Part shown: one piece after another, positions 1 through 6,032 of the stretch | Numbering within the stretch: position 1 is the first letter of the stretch | Layout of the letters: each line of letters begins with the position of its first letter | Assembly: GCA_002401655.1 (NCBI GenBank) | Contig: NVTT01000033.1 | Coordinates: 1,398-9,217, forward strand | DNA length: 7,820 bases | Origin: Gammaproteobacteria bacterium | GTDB lineage: Bacteria > Pseudomonadota > Gammaproteobacteria > Enterobacterales > Kangiellaceae | Direction: 5' to 3' | Notes under the pieces: model-generated | Told to the model about the DNA's origin: nothing | Databases searched by the model: none | What the model saw: the letters and a program-made list of their open reading frames with translations, nothing else | Program-made: the position numbers and the translations under genes

Positions 1-348
1 GAAAATCAACCAGATAGAGATTTACATTCTGAAGCGAGTAAACTTAAATCTCAACTAAGTAGCAGTATTGATAAAGTCATAGAGTCGTACGATAAAAACC
101 AAACAGAGAAAAACACATCAAACCAACCGGCCTCTAATCAACAAGAAATTGAAGCGACAAATTCCGAAGTCGTCAGCATTCATTATCCTGTTTTAGATTT
201 TCCAACTAAAATTAAATCGCATAATTTTGACAAAAACCCATTAGTTGAAGGTACTTTGTTAGGTATTAAAGGTCAGTATCTAATTTTTGATACAGGAGTA
301 ATCAATATAAGGAAATTTACCTCTTACCATGTTACATTTGTAGAATAA
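1..348 (+). CDS. DUF2797-family protein, C-terminal part (5' end outside window)
   Basis: An open frame runs from the first base to a TAA at 346-348, giving the last 115 residues of a protein that begins upstream. Two parts are visible. Residues about 34-58 are a Gln/Asn/Ser/Thr-rich, probably disordered linker. Residues about 60-115 form a conserved-looking block with the motifs HYPVLDFPTKIKS, VEGTLLGIKGQYLIF and DTGVINIRKF. From memory, this block matches the C-terminal end of DUF2797 proteins, a family of cytoplasmic proteins of unknown function in gammaproteobacteria. No signal peptide or membrane segment is present in this part. The gene is probably a separate transcription unit from the TonB operon, because 306 bp with promoter-like sequences follow it. 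The family call rests on motif recall without a search. Confidence 0.75.
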   Translation, partial: ENQPDRDLHSEASKLKSQLSSSIDKVIESYDKNQTEKNTSNQPASNQQEIEATNSEVVSIHYPVLDFPTKIKSHNFDKNPLVEGTLLGIKGQYLIFDTGVINIRKFTSYHVTFVE

Positions 349-353
349 GCTTA

Positions 354-368
354 TTTTGGCAACCAAAA
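354..368 (+). other. Small hairpin just after the DUF2797 gene
   Basis: TTTTGG (354-359) and CCAAAA (363-368) form a perfect 6-bp stem around a 3-nt loop, 6 bases after the stop codon. A T-tract appears only at 383-387, so this is a poor intrinsic terminator. It may help 3'-end formation of the upstream gene. Confidence 0.3.
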
Positions 369-391
369 CCATAAAATCTAAGTTTTTACGT

Positions 392-420
392 TTGACTCAA
401 CAAAAAATTATGTTTATAGT
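392..420 (+). promoter_or_regulatory. Candidate sigma70 promoter, distal (P1)
   Basis: TTGACT at 392-397 and TATAGT at 415-420 are separated by exactly 17 bp. Each differs from the sigma70 consensus at one position. Transcription would start near 427 and leave a leader of about 228 nt before the DUF3450 gene. The leader would contain the palindrome at 454-466 and the stem-loop at 468-496. The AT-rich background makes chance matches possible. Confidence 0.45.
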
Positions 421-453
421 CGAGTCATCGTGCAATTGTAAGTTTGTAATGCA

Positions 454-466
454 CTTTGTAACAAAG
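454..466. promoter_or_regulatory. 13-bp perfect palindrome, possible operator
   Basis: CTTTGT-A-ACAAAG is a perfect 6-1-6 palindrome lying downstream of candidate promoter P1. Its TTTGTAA half also occurs directly repeated 12 bp upstream at 443-449. The symmetry suits a dimeric repressor or activator, but no specific regulator is recognised. Confidence 0.3.
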
Positions 467-467
467 C

Positions 468-496
468 AATTCCAACGAGCTATATTTGTTGGAGTT
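468..496 (+). other. Leader stem-loop
   Basis: AATTCCAAC (468-476) can pair with GTTGGAGTT (488-496) over 9 bp including one G-U pair, with an 11-nt loop. No T-tract follows, so it is not an intrinsic terminator. If transcription begins at P1 it would fold in the 5' leader. Confidence 0.35.
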
Positions 497-526
497 TGGA
501 AAAAGAAGAAGAATTTCAAGCAAATA

Positions 527-545
527 GATAAGAGTAATAATAATT
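527..545 (+). promoter_or_regulatory. Candidate Fur box
   Basis: The 19 bases from GATAAG to TAATT match the classical Fur consensus (three GATAAT-type hexamers) at 13 of 19 positions by hand count. The site overlaps the -35 region of candidate promoter P2, which is where a Fur repressor would act, and it precedes a TonB energy-transduction operon, a common Fur target. The region is very AT-rich, so a match of this quality can arise by chance. Confidence 0.4.
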
Positions 546-571
546 ACCGTCTAAACGCTTCGACTTATAAT
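543..571 (+). promoter_or_regulatory. Candidate sigma70 promoter, proximal (P2)
   Basis: A perfect consensus -10 box TATAAT lies at 566-571. Seventeen bp upstream is ATTACC (543-548), a weak -35 matching at three of six positions. The expected start near 578 gives a leader of about 77 nt to the ATG at 655. The weak -35 suggests that an activator or the overlapping Fur-like site modulates it. Confidence 0.45.
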
Positions 572-654
572 TGGCCAAATTAGTAAACTATGATGGTTAG
601 TTGTGAGATAAATAGTTTTAATTCAACCCTAAAAAATAACAATTAGGAATCCAC

Positions 655-1440
655 ATGCCAAATCGCAATAAAATAAATCTAATTAAGGCTTCAGCGTTCT
701 CGCTAGTTGCCTTGTTCATGGCAGGGAATGCAGCTATTGCAGGACCTTTCGAATCATCCGTCGCTATTGAAAAACAAATCAATAAGGCCTCAGTTAAAAC
801 TCAAAGCAGTGTTGACCGTTTTGCCGATCAAACGCTTGATTTAAACCTTGACTATAAAGCGACACTGCAATTGGTTGATAGTCTTCGTATATACAACAAT
901 CAATTAGAGTTACTTATTAAATCTCAAGAAAATGAGATGTCATCAATTACTCGTGAAATGGCGACTATTGATGCAACCGAACGTGGTGCGATTCCATTAA
1001 TGAACGAAATGATTGCGGTAATCGATAAGTTCATTCAACTTGATATCCCTTTTAAATTGGAAGCTCGCCAAGAAAGAGTTAACAAATTAAAGAATTATAT
1101 GATTCGTGCAGATATCCCAAACTCGGAAAAGTATAGAAAAATTCTAGAAGCATACCAAGCGGAAATTGGATACGGAGAAAGTATCGATGCTTATCAAGGT
1201 ATTGTTAATATGGCTGGAGAAGAGGTCAGAGTTGACTTTTTACAAGTCGGTCGTGTAGCACTTGTTTATTTGACACTCGATGGCAATAATGCAGGTTTTT
1301 ATAATATAGCAACGGGTAAATATGAATCTTTGGATAGTAATTACATTCGATCTATTGAACACGGTATTAAAATGGCAAATAAGCAAGCGACGATGAATCT
1401 TATCGAACTTCCAATCCCTGCAGCGAAGAGGGCTGAATAA
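655..1440 (+). CDS. DUF3450 family secreted coiled-coil protein
   Basis: This 261-residue protein is the first gene of the TonB2-type operon. A Sec signal peptide is clear: the basic stretch KINLIK, a hydrophobic core at about 12-28, and a likely cleavage after NAAIA (A29|G30), so the mature protein is periplasmic. Much of the rest is predicted helical, with heptad-like stretches around 35-110. The middle carries typical DUF3450 motifs: IPLMNEMI, LDIPFKLEARQERV, SEKYRKILEAYQAEIGYG and IDAYQG. The start is ATG at 655 with TAGGA 6 bases upstream. Its stop overlaps the next start as TAATG, implying translational coupling. DUF3450 genes habitually precede ttpC-exbB-exbD-tonB in Vibrio and Shewanella-like bacteria, but their biochemical role is not established; a periplasmic scaffold role is inference. 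Confidence 0.9.
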   Translation: MPNRNKINLIKASAFSLVALFMAGNAAIAGPFESSVAIEKQINKASVKTQSSVDRFADQTLDLNLDYKATLQLVDSLRIYNNQLELLIKSQENEMSSITREMATIDATERGAIPLMNEMIAVIDKFIQLDIPFKLEARQERVNKLKNYMIRADIPNSEKYRKILEAYQAEIGYGESIDAYQGIVNMAGEEVRVDFLQVGRVALVYLTLDGNNAGFYNIATGKYESLDSNYIRSIEHGIKMANKQATMNLIELPIPAAKRAE

Positions 1441-2843
1441 TGAAAATGAATAAAATAATAGCCAAAACTGGATTAGTTGCACTGATTGCATTGAGTTGTT
1501 CATTCGGAACATTACAAGCTGAAGACGCGCCTAAAAAAGATACAGGGGCAATTGCTGTTCCTGCTGCCGATACTTTAGCTGAATTGCTAAAATTGGTTAA
1601 AGCAGACAAAATTCGTCAATCTAGTTTAAATAAGAAGCGTGTAGCTGAATTTAGAAATGCACGTAATCAACAAAGAAATCTTTTGAATCAAGCGAAAGCA
1701 GAGCAAAAACGTGAAGAAGACAGAACTAAACGCCTGAAAGCTCAATATGATGTCAATGAGAAGAAGTTGGCAGAGCTAGAAGCAGCTAAGATGCTTAAAG
1801 CCGGTTCCTTAGGCGAAATGGTAGGTGTAGTTCGTCAGGTTGCAGGTGATTCAGCGGCGCGTTTTCAACGCTCTATCGTTACTGCACAATATCCAGACCG
1901 TCATCAATTTCTGGAAAAATTGGCACAGTCGAAAGTATTCCCTGAAATTCCTGCTATTAAAAAGCTTTATGAAGAAATTTTATTTGAAATGACTGAGCAA
2001 GCTAATGTTACAAAATTCACAACCGAAATTGTTAACAGAGAAGGGCGCAAGGAAGAAAGAACCATCGTTCGTATTGGTGGTTTTAACTTAGTATCTAACG
2101 ATGAATACCTAGTTTTCAACTCTAGTTCTCAAGATATTAATCAACTTCTAAGCCAGCCTAAAGGTTCTTTCGTTGGTACCATCGAACCTTATCAAGCAGC
2201 ATCTACAGGTGTAGCTCGATTAGCGATTGATCCTTCAAGAGGAAGTATTTTGACGATTGAAGTTCAACGTGAATCATGGCCTGAGCGTGTTGAAAAGTAC
2301 GCTGGTGTAGTTGGTATTGCTATCGGTGTTGTATTATTTTTCGGTCTATTAGTTGTTATTGAAAGACTAGTTGTTTTAACTTCATTAAAAACCAAAATGA
2401 ATGCACAAGCTAAATCAAGTACTCCAGGTAATAACCCATTAGGGCGTATTATGGCTGTATACCTAGCTAACAAAGATAGCGACACAGAGAACCTAGAGCT
2501 TAAATTGGATGAAGCTGTACTGAAAGAGACACCTAGAATAGAACGTGGTGTAACGATTATTAAAGTATTCGCAGCTGTTTCACCATTAATGGGTCTATTA
2601 GGAACAGTAACTGGAATGATTGAAACGTTCCAAAGTATTACATTATATGGAGCTGGTGACCCTAAAGTAATGGCAGGCGGTATTTCATCTGCACTTATTA
2701 CTACGGTACTAGGTATTGTTGCTGCATTACCACTTATTCTGCTTCATGCAGTTGTTTCAGGTATGGCTAAAGGTCTTAACCATATGTTAGAAGAGCAAAG
2801 TACTGGTCTGATTGCACAGCACGAAGAAGAAGCTGGAGCATAG
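1440..2843 (+). CDS. ttpC: TtpC-like TonB-system protein: periplasmic coiled coil fused to MotA/TolQ/ExbB channel domain
   Basis: This 467-residue inner-membrane protein resembles TtpC, the extra component required by Vibrio TonB2 systems. A signal sequence covers 1-27 (likely cleavage LQA|E). Residues about 45-118 are charged and helical, a probable coiled coil, and a periplasmic domain continues to about 280. Three membrane segments follow at about 287-312, 371-393 and 412-440. The last two form the MotA/TolQ/ExbB fold, with SPLMGLLGTVTGM and MAGGISSALITTVLGIVAALP. The Thr of GTV (T389) and T422 match E. coli ExbB T148 and T181. The place of the TM3 glutamate E176 is taken by S417. At 467 residues it is far longer than ExbB (about 240) because of the periplasmic part. 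GAGGG at 1428-1432 is a good ribosome binding site; ATG at 1446 is an alternative start. It is coupled to the DUF3450 gene by a 1-base overlap. Confidence 0.88.
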   Translation: MKMNKIIAKTGLVALIALSCSFGTLQAEDAPKKDTGAIAVPAADTLAELLKLVKADKIRQSSLNKKRVAEFRNARNQQRNLLNQAKAEQKREEDRTKRLKAQYDVNEKKLAELEAAKMLKAGSLGEMVGVVRQVAGDSAARFQRSIVTAQYPDRHQFLEKLAQSKVFPEIPAIKKLYEEILFEMTEQANVTKFTTEIVNREGRKEERTIVRIGGFNLVSNDEYLVFNSSSQDINQLLSQPKGSFVGTIEPYQAASTGVARLAIDPSRGSILTIEVQRESWPERVEKYAGVVGIAIGVVLFFGLLVVIERLVVLTSLKTKMNAQAKSSTPGNNPLGRIMAVYLANKDSDTENLELKLDEAVLKETPRIERGVTIIKVFAAVSPLMGLLGTVTGMIETFQSITLYGAGDPKVMAGGISSALITTVLGIVAALPLILLHAVVSGMAKGLNHMLEEQSTGLIAQHEEEAGA

Positions 2844-2846
2844 ACT

Positions 2847-3371
2847 ATGCTATTTCTAGACGAACTATTTGATACAGTCTCCAAATTTATCGATATTGGT
2901 GGTAATGTTTTATGGTTTATCGCTGCTGCGTTGGTTGTTATGTGGACGCTAATTATAGAAAGAATGTGGTATTTTAGTCAGGCATACCCACGAGAAGCGA
3001 GATTAATGATTGCTCAGTGGGATGCTCGTGAAGATACCACATCTTGGAAAGCTCATCGCATCAGAGAGGCATGGATCTCTCAGATGACGGAGAAGCTTAA
3101 TTCCAAGCTCTTAGTCATAAAAACGATTGTGACTATATGCCCTATGATTGGCTTACTGGGTACGGTAACCGGCATGGTAAGTGTATTTGAGTTGATGGCA
3201 ATAGCTGGAACTGGTAGCGCTAGATTATTAGCGGCTGGTATTTCACAAGCAACGGTACCTACTATGGCCGGTATGGTTGCTGCACTTTCTGGACTATTTG
3301 TTAGTGCCAGATTGGAATATTCTGCTAATGTTCGAGCTCATGAACTCGCAGATCATATGCCTCACCATTAA
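2847..3371 (+). CDS. exbB2: ExbB2, MotA/TolQ/ExbB proton channel subunit
   Basis: This 174-residue protein is the short ExbB form typical of TonB2 systems; E. coli ExbB has 244. It has three predicted membrane segments: about 18-37 (GNVLWFIAAALVVMWTLIIE), 91-113 (with CPMIGLLGTVTGMVSVF) and 130-154 (AGISQATVPTMAGMVAALSG). These give the ExbB pentamer fold that surrounds ExbD helices and conducts protons. T106 and T139 match E. coli T148 and T181, while Q134 stands where E. coli has E176. The start lies 3 bases after the ttpC stop, with GGAG at 2835-2838 inside the ttpC coding end, so translation is probably coupled. Unlike the rest of the operon it is followed by a 199-bp gap before its partner exbD2. 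Confidence 0.92.
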   Translation: MLFLDELFDTVSKFIDIGGNVLWFIAAALVVMWTLIIERMWYFSQAYPREARLMIAQWDAREDTTSWKAHRIREAWISQMTEKLNSKLLVIKTIVTICPMIGLLGTVTGMVSVFELMAIAGTGSARLLAAGISQATVPTMAGMVAALSGLFVSARLEYSANVRAHELADHMPHH

Positions 3372-3382
3372 ATAATAAGAAT

Positions 3383-3416
3383 TAGTTAGGGATTAGATTT
3401 TTCTTTTCCCTAATTA
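3383..3416 (+). other. Stem-loop after exbB2
   Basis: TAGTTAGGGA (3383-3392) can pair with TCCCTAATTA (3407-3416) over 10 bp including one G-U pair, with a 14-nt loop rich in T. It begins 12 bases after the exbB2 stop. There is no T-run on its 3' side, so it looks more like a 3'-end protecting or processing hairpin than an intrinsic terminator. Confidence 0.4.
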
Positions 3417-3443
3417 TAATCAGTTGATTCGAAGAGTAATATG

Positions 3444-3479
3444 ATTGACCAGCGGAGATTTTTCTCTCCTCTGGTCAAT
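3444..3479. other. Long near-perfect inverted repeat between exbB2 and exbD2
   Basis: Arms 3444-3458 and 3465-3479 pair at 14 of 15 positions (one C/T mismatch at 3453/3470) around a 6-nt loop TTTTTC. The outer 9 bp ATTGACCAG/CTGGTCAAT and inner GGAGA/TCTCC are perfect. This is the most stable-looking hairpin in the operon. It lacks a following T-tract, so a role in RNA stability, RNase processing or partial attenuation is more likely than full termination. As DNA it could also bind a dimeric regulator. Confidence 0.6.
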
Positions 3480-3501
3480 AATGTGTTTGGATTGAACTAG
3501 A

Positions 3502-3564
3502 GATTATAACTGGACCTTATTACTAGACCTTATAACAAGACCTTATAACAAGATCTTAGGAATA
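3502..3564 (+). repeat. 13-bp tandem repeat upstream of exbD2
   Basis: The unit GACCTTATAACAA occurs twice perfectly (3526-3538 and 3539-3551). A copy with two changes precedes it (3513-3525, GACCTTATTACTA) and a degenerate copy follows (3552-3564, GATCTTAGGAATA). An 11-bp partial copy (GATTATAACTG) lies at 3502-3512. The last copy contains AGGA at 3558-3561, the exbD2 ribosome binding site. The array therefore sits directly on the translation initiation region. No clear promoter spacing is found within it. Confidence 0.75.
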
Positions 3565-3570
3565 AAAATT

Positions 3571-3972
3571 ATGGCAAGAAGAAAGGCAAAACCAGTACAG
3601 GACGAAGCCCAAATTGATATGACACCGATGTTAGACATCGTTTTCATCATGTTGATTTTCTTTATAGTAACGGCTTCGTTTGTCAAAGAATCAGGTATAA
3701 CAGTTGACAAACCAACTGCTGAAACAGCCACTAAGAGACCTAAAGCAAATATATTTATTGGTATCGATAACCGTGGTGATATCTATATGCTTAAAAACAA
3801 AGTGGATAAAGATGCGGTAAAAGCAATGTTAGAAGATATGCTTTTAGAAAATCCAGAGAGTACCATTGTTGTACAAGCGGATAGTCGAGCGGAAGCGGAA
3901 TCTTTACTCAATGTATTAGATGCGGCTAAAGCTGCTGGCGTTAAAAATATTTCTGTCGCGGCGGAGCAATAA
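3571..3972 (+). CDS. exbD2: ExbD2, TonB-system proton-motive-force transducer
   Basis: This 133-residue ExbD/TolR family protein has a short basic cytoplasmic N-terminus (MARRKAK) and one membrane helix at about 20-38. That helix is entered through the family motif IDMTPMLDIVFIMLIFFIVT. D22 is the equivalent of the essential proton-carrying Asp25 of E. coli ExbD. The periplasmic domain (about 45-133) has the usual ExbD pattern, with FIGIDNRGDIY and STIVVQADSRAE, and length is normal for the family. It should sit as a helix dimer inside the ExbB2 ring and couple proton flow to TonB2. AGGA at 3558-3561, 9 bases before the ATG, is its ribosome binding site and lies in the last repeat of the upstream array. 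The stop is one base before the tonB2 start. Confidence 0.93.
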   Translation: MARRKAKPVQDEAQIDMTPMLDIVFIMLIFFIVTASFVKESGITVDKPTAETATKRPKANIFIGIDNRGDIYMLKNKVDKDAVKAMLEDMLLENPESTIVVQADSRAEAESLLNVLDAAKAAGVKNISVAAEQ

Positions 3973-3973
3973 A

Positions 3974-4594
3974 ATGCAAAGAATATTAATAGGATTAGTA
4001 GTAGGAAGCAGTATTACGTTCAGTTTGTTTGTTCTGATGGCATATCTTATAAAAGCTGACGTTCGCCCTCCAGGTGAAGTGGATAGAATCTCGATACAAA
4101 TTAGCATGGTTGAGCCTGATGATGATATCAATCTACTACAGCGTAAATTACCTAAAAAACCTCAACCTCCAAAAGCACCGCCTCCACCTCAAACTCGTAG
4201 AGTGGCGAAGGCTCTAAAACCGAAGCTAAACAATCTGAATATAAATATGGAAAGGATTGATGTGGCAGTTGCTGGTAGTGGAATGTATTTGGGCACACCT
4301 GGTGGTGGAAATATGGGGGATGGTGAAGCTATTCCAATGGTTGTTATACAGCCACGCTATCCAAGAAAGGCTGCAATGGAAGGTATTGAAGGTTGGGTTA
4401 AATTTAAATTTACTATTCAACCTGATGGTACGCCAACCGATGTAGAATTACTGGACGCCAATCCCAGACGTATTTTTGAACGTGATGCAAGACGAGCTAT
4501 CTATAAATGGAAATTCAAACCTCAAGTAATCGATGGTAAGGCCGTTGAGCAAAAAGGTATGATTTACACTATGGAATTTAAATTGGGCGAATAA
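3974..4594 (+). CDS. tonB2: TonB2, short TonB energy transducer
   Basis: This protein has 206 residues. ATG at 3974 is chosen because it starts the membrane anchor, has GGAG at 3963-3966 seven bases upstream and follows the exbD2 stop by one base; an in-frame ATG at 3920 would lie deep inside exbD2 and add a basic extension. The anchor covers about 4-26. A short Pro/Lys-rich spacer follows at about 59-73 (KLPKKPQPPKAPPPPQ), and the C-terminal TonB domain spans about 121-206. That domain has QPRYPRKAAMEGIEGWV and PDGTPTDVELLDANP, the fold that grips TonB boxes of outer-membrane receptors. E. coli TonB has 239 residues; the shorter spacer is typical of TonB2. No histidine occurs in the membrane helix, unlike His20 of E. 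coli TonB. A Gly-rich patch (TPGGGNMGDG) joins spacer and domain. Confidence 0.92.
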   Translation: MQRILIGLVVGSSITFSLFVLMAYLIKADVRPPGEVDRISIQISMVEPDDDINLLQRKLPKKPQPPKAPPPPQTRRVAKALKPKLNNLNINMERIDVAVAGSGMYLGTPGGGNMGDGEAIPMVVIQPRYPRKAAMEGIEGWVKFKFTIQPDGTPTDVELLDANPRRIFERDARRAIYKWKFKPQVIDGKAVEQKGMIYTMEFKLGE

Positions 4595-4606
4595 TCGGGA
4601 TTAACA

Positions 4607-4631
4607 GTCGTTCATATTAATTTTGAGCGAC
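4607..4631 (+). other. Small intercistronic stem-loop
   Basis: GTCGTTC (4607-4613) and GAGCGAC (4625-4631) form a 7-bp stem with one G-U pair and an 11-nt AT loop. It lies in the 66-bp gap between tonB2 and the TPR gene. It could tune relative expression of the last gene. No T-tract follows. Confidence 0.3.
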
Positions 4632-4660
4632 AAATATTCGGTTTTATAGGACTATAAAAG

Positions 4661-6010
4661 ATGACACTAAAAAAATTATCAAAATCTTTGTTTTATGTTT
4701 CTGCCTTAGTATTTGCAACTAGTTCGTTAGTTGTTTCTTCTGCGGATGATAAAAAGAAAGAAAAAAAGAAGGCACCCAAAATTGAAATAATTGTGCCAAT
4801 CACAAAATTGACAAAAAATTGTAAGCCATTAATCAACAAAAAGATGAAGTTGCCTAAGGTTCCAATTAGGGGACTTAGTGAGCGTTCAAGTAAACGTATT
4901 AACCGCGCTTTGGAAAAAATGTCGGAAGAGAAATATGATGAAGCTTTAGCTCTATTTGTTAAGCTATTAGACTCAACTAAAGATCAAAATGTTAAAGCAA
5001 TAACAGCTCGATACATTGGTTATCTTTATGCCCAACAAAGTAAAACTGATGGTGCTATGAAATATTTCAGTATGGCATTGGATTATGGAAAAGGTTATTT
5101 GCAACATAGAGAAATGCAAGATCTGACTCAGAATGTTGCATCAATGTTATTTAGTGCAGACAAAAAAGAAGACTCCTTAAAATTATTAGAACGATGGCTC
5201 AAAAACTCTATCGTAGATAATCATAATGTTTATTTATTATATAGTGCAATATTAGAAGATACAGGTAAATCAAAAGAGTCTATTTGCCCAGCATACTGGT
5301 CTGCAAAGGTTGCACCAAAACCAAATAAAAATGCGTTTCAGTTAATGCTACAAGGTCACTTTAACTTTAAAGATATGGTTGGAGCTCAAGCCATTCTTAT
5401 TCAATTAATTAAATATTTTCCAGAAGATAAAGGCAACTGGCGAAATCTTTCGTCTATTTATATGCAACAAGATAATACTTCTGAGGCACTCGCTATAATG
5501 GAGATGTTTTACGTGCAGGGTATGATGGAAAAAGAAGGTGATTATAAACAGCTTTCAGCCATTTTCGCATGGAGTGAAATTCCTTACAGAACCGCACAGA
5601 TTTTAAAAGAAGGTTTAGATAAAAAGGTAGTTGAAGATACTGAGAAAAATTGGAAAAATGTTGCACAAAATTTCCATATCGCGCAAGAAATTGATAAAGC
5701 GGTTTATGCTTATGGACGTGCAGCTGATCAAGCATCTGATGGTGAAAATCAACTAAGACAAGGAGAATTATTAGCTGACGATGAGCAATTTAAGAAAGCG
5801 ATTAGCAAACTAGACGCAGCACTTAAAAAAGGCGTAAAGGATGAAGGTAAAGTTCATTATCGAAAAGGGCTTGCTTATCTAGGGCTTAAACAATTTAGTC
5901 GAGCGATTACCCACCTTGGTAAAGCTAATAAATACAAGAAATGGCGTAAACGTTCTGTACAATGGTCTGGTTATGCAAAAATGCAAAAGAGAAACGCTTC
6001 AAAGCTTTAA
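4661..6010 (+). CDS. Periplasmic TPR-repeat protein of the TonB2 operon
   Basis: This 449-residue protein has a Sec signal peptide (MTLKKLSKSL followed by a hydrophobic core, likely cleavage SSA|D at 28/29). A Lys-rich stretch DDKKKEKKKAPK follows. Most of the remainder is helical with TPR-like repeats: ALEKMSEEKYDEALALFVKLL near 83-103, ARYIGYLYAQQSKTDGAMKYFSMAL near 116-140, then about 236-270, and YRKGLAYLGLKQFSRAITHLGKA near 400-422. The C-terminus is strongly basic. TPR proteins bind other proteins, and genes of this kind follow tonB2 in Vibrio and Shewanella loci (from memory), so a role in assembling or tethering the periplasmic part of the TonB2 complex is plausible but inferred. The mature protein has only two cysteines, C54 and C209. 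TAGGA at 4647-4651 lies 9 bases before the ATG. The operon terminator follows within 25 bases. Confidence 0.85.
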   Translation: MTLKKLSKSLFYVSALVFATSSLVVSSADDKKKEKKKAPKIEIIVPITKLTKNCKPLINKKMKLPKVPIRGLSERSSKRINRALEKMSEEKYDEALALFVKLLDSTKDQNVKAITARYIGYLYAQQSKTDGAMKYFSMALDYGKGYLQHREMQDLTQNVASMLFSADKKEDSLKLLERWLKNSIVDNHNVYLLYSAILEDTGKSKESICPAYWSAKVAPKPNKNAFQLMLQGHFNFKDMVGAQAILIQLIKYFPEDKGNWRNLSSIYMQQDNTSEALAIMEMFYVQGMMEKEGDYKQLSAIFAWSEIPYRTAQILKEGLDKKVVEDTEKNWKNVAQNFHIAQEIDKAVYAYGRAADQASDGENQLRQGELLADDEQFKKAISKLDAALKKGVKDEGKVHYRKGLAYLGLKQFSRAITHLGKANKYKKWRKRSVQWSGYAKMQKRNASKL

Positions 6011-6032
6011 TATTTATATTAAGTTTGGCATA

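Noticed and set aside
356..583. 75-codon plus-strand open frame with a TTG start after the DUF2797 gene
   Set aside because: No ribosome binding site, composition unlike a protein (Lys/Asn-rich runs, no motif), and it overlaps the promoter and palindrome elements of the intergenic region.
3445..3523. Internal promoter for exbD2 using TTGACC or TTGAAC with a TATAAC/TATTAC repeat copy
   Set aside because: No pair has 16-18 bp spacing; the nearest combination is 20 bp.
3920..3973. Upstream in-frame ATG for tonB2
   Set aside because: It lies deep in exbD2 and would add an 18-residue basic extension before the membrane anchor; the ATG at 3974 has a well-placed GGAG and follows the exbD2 stop directly.
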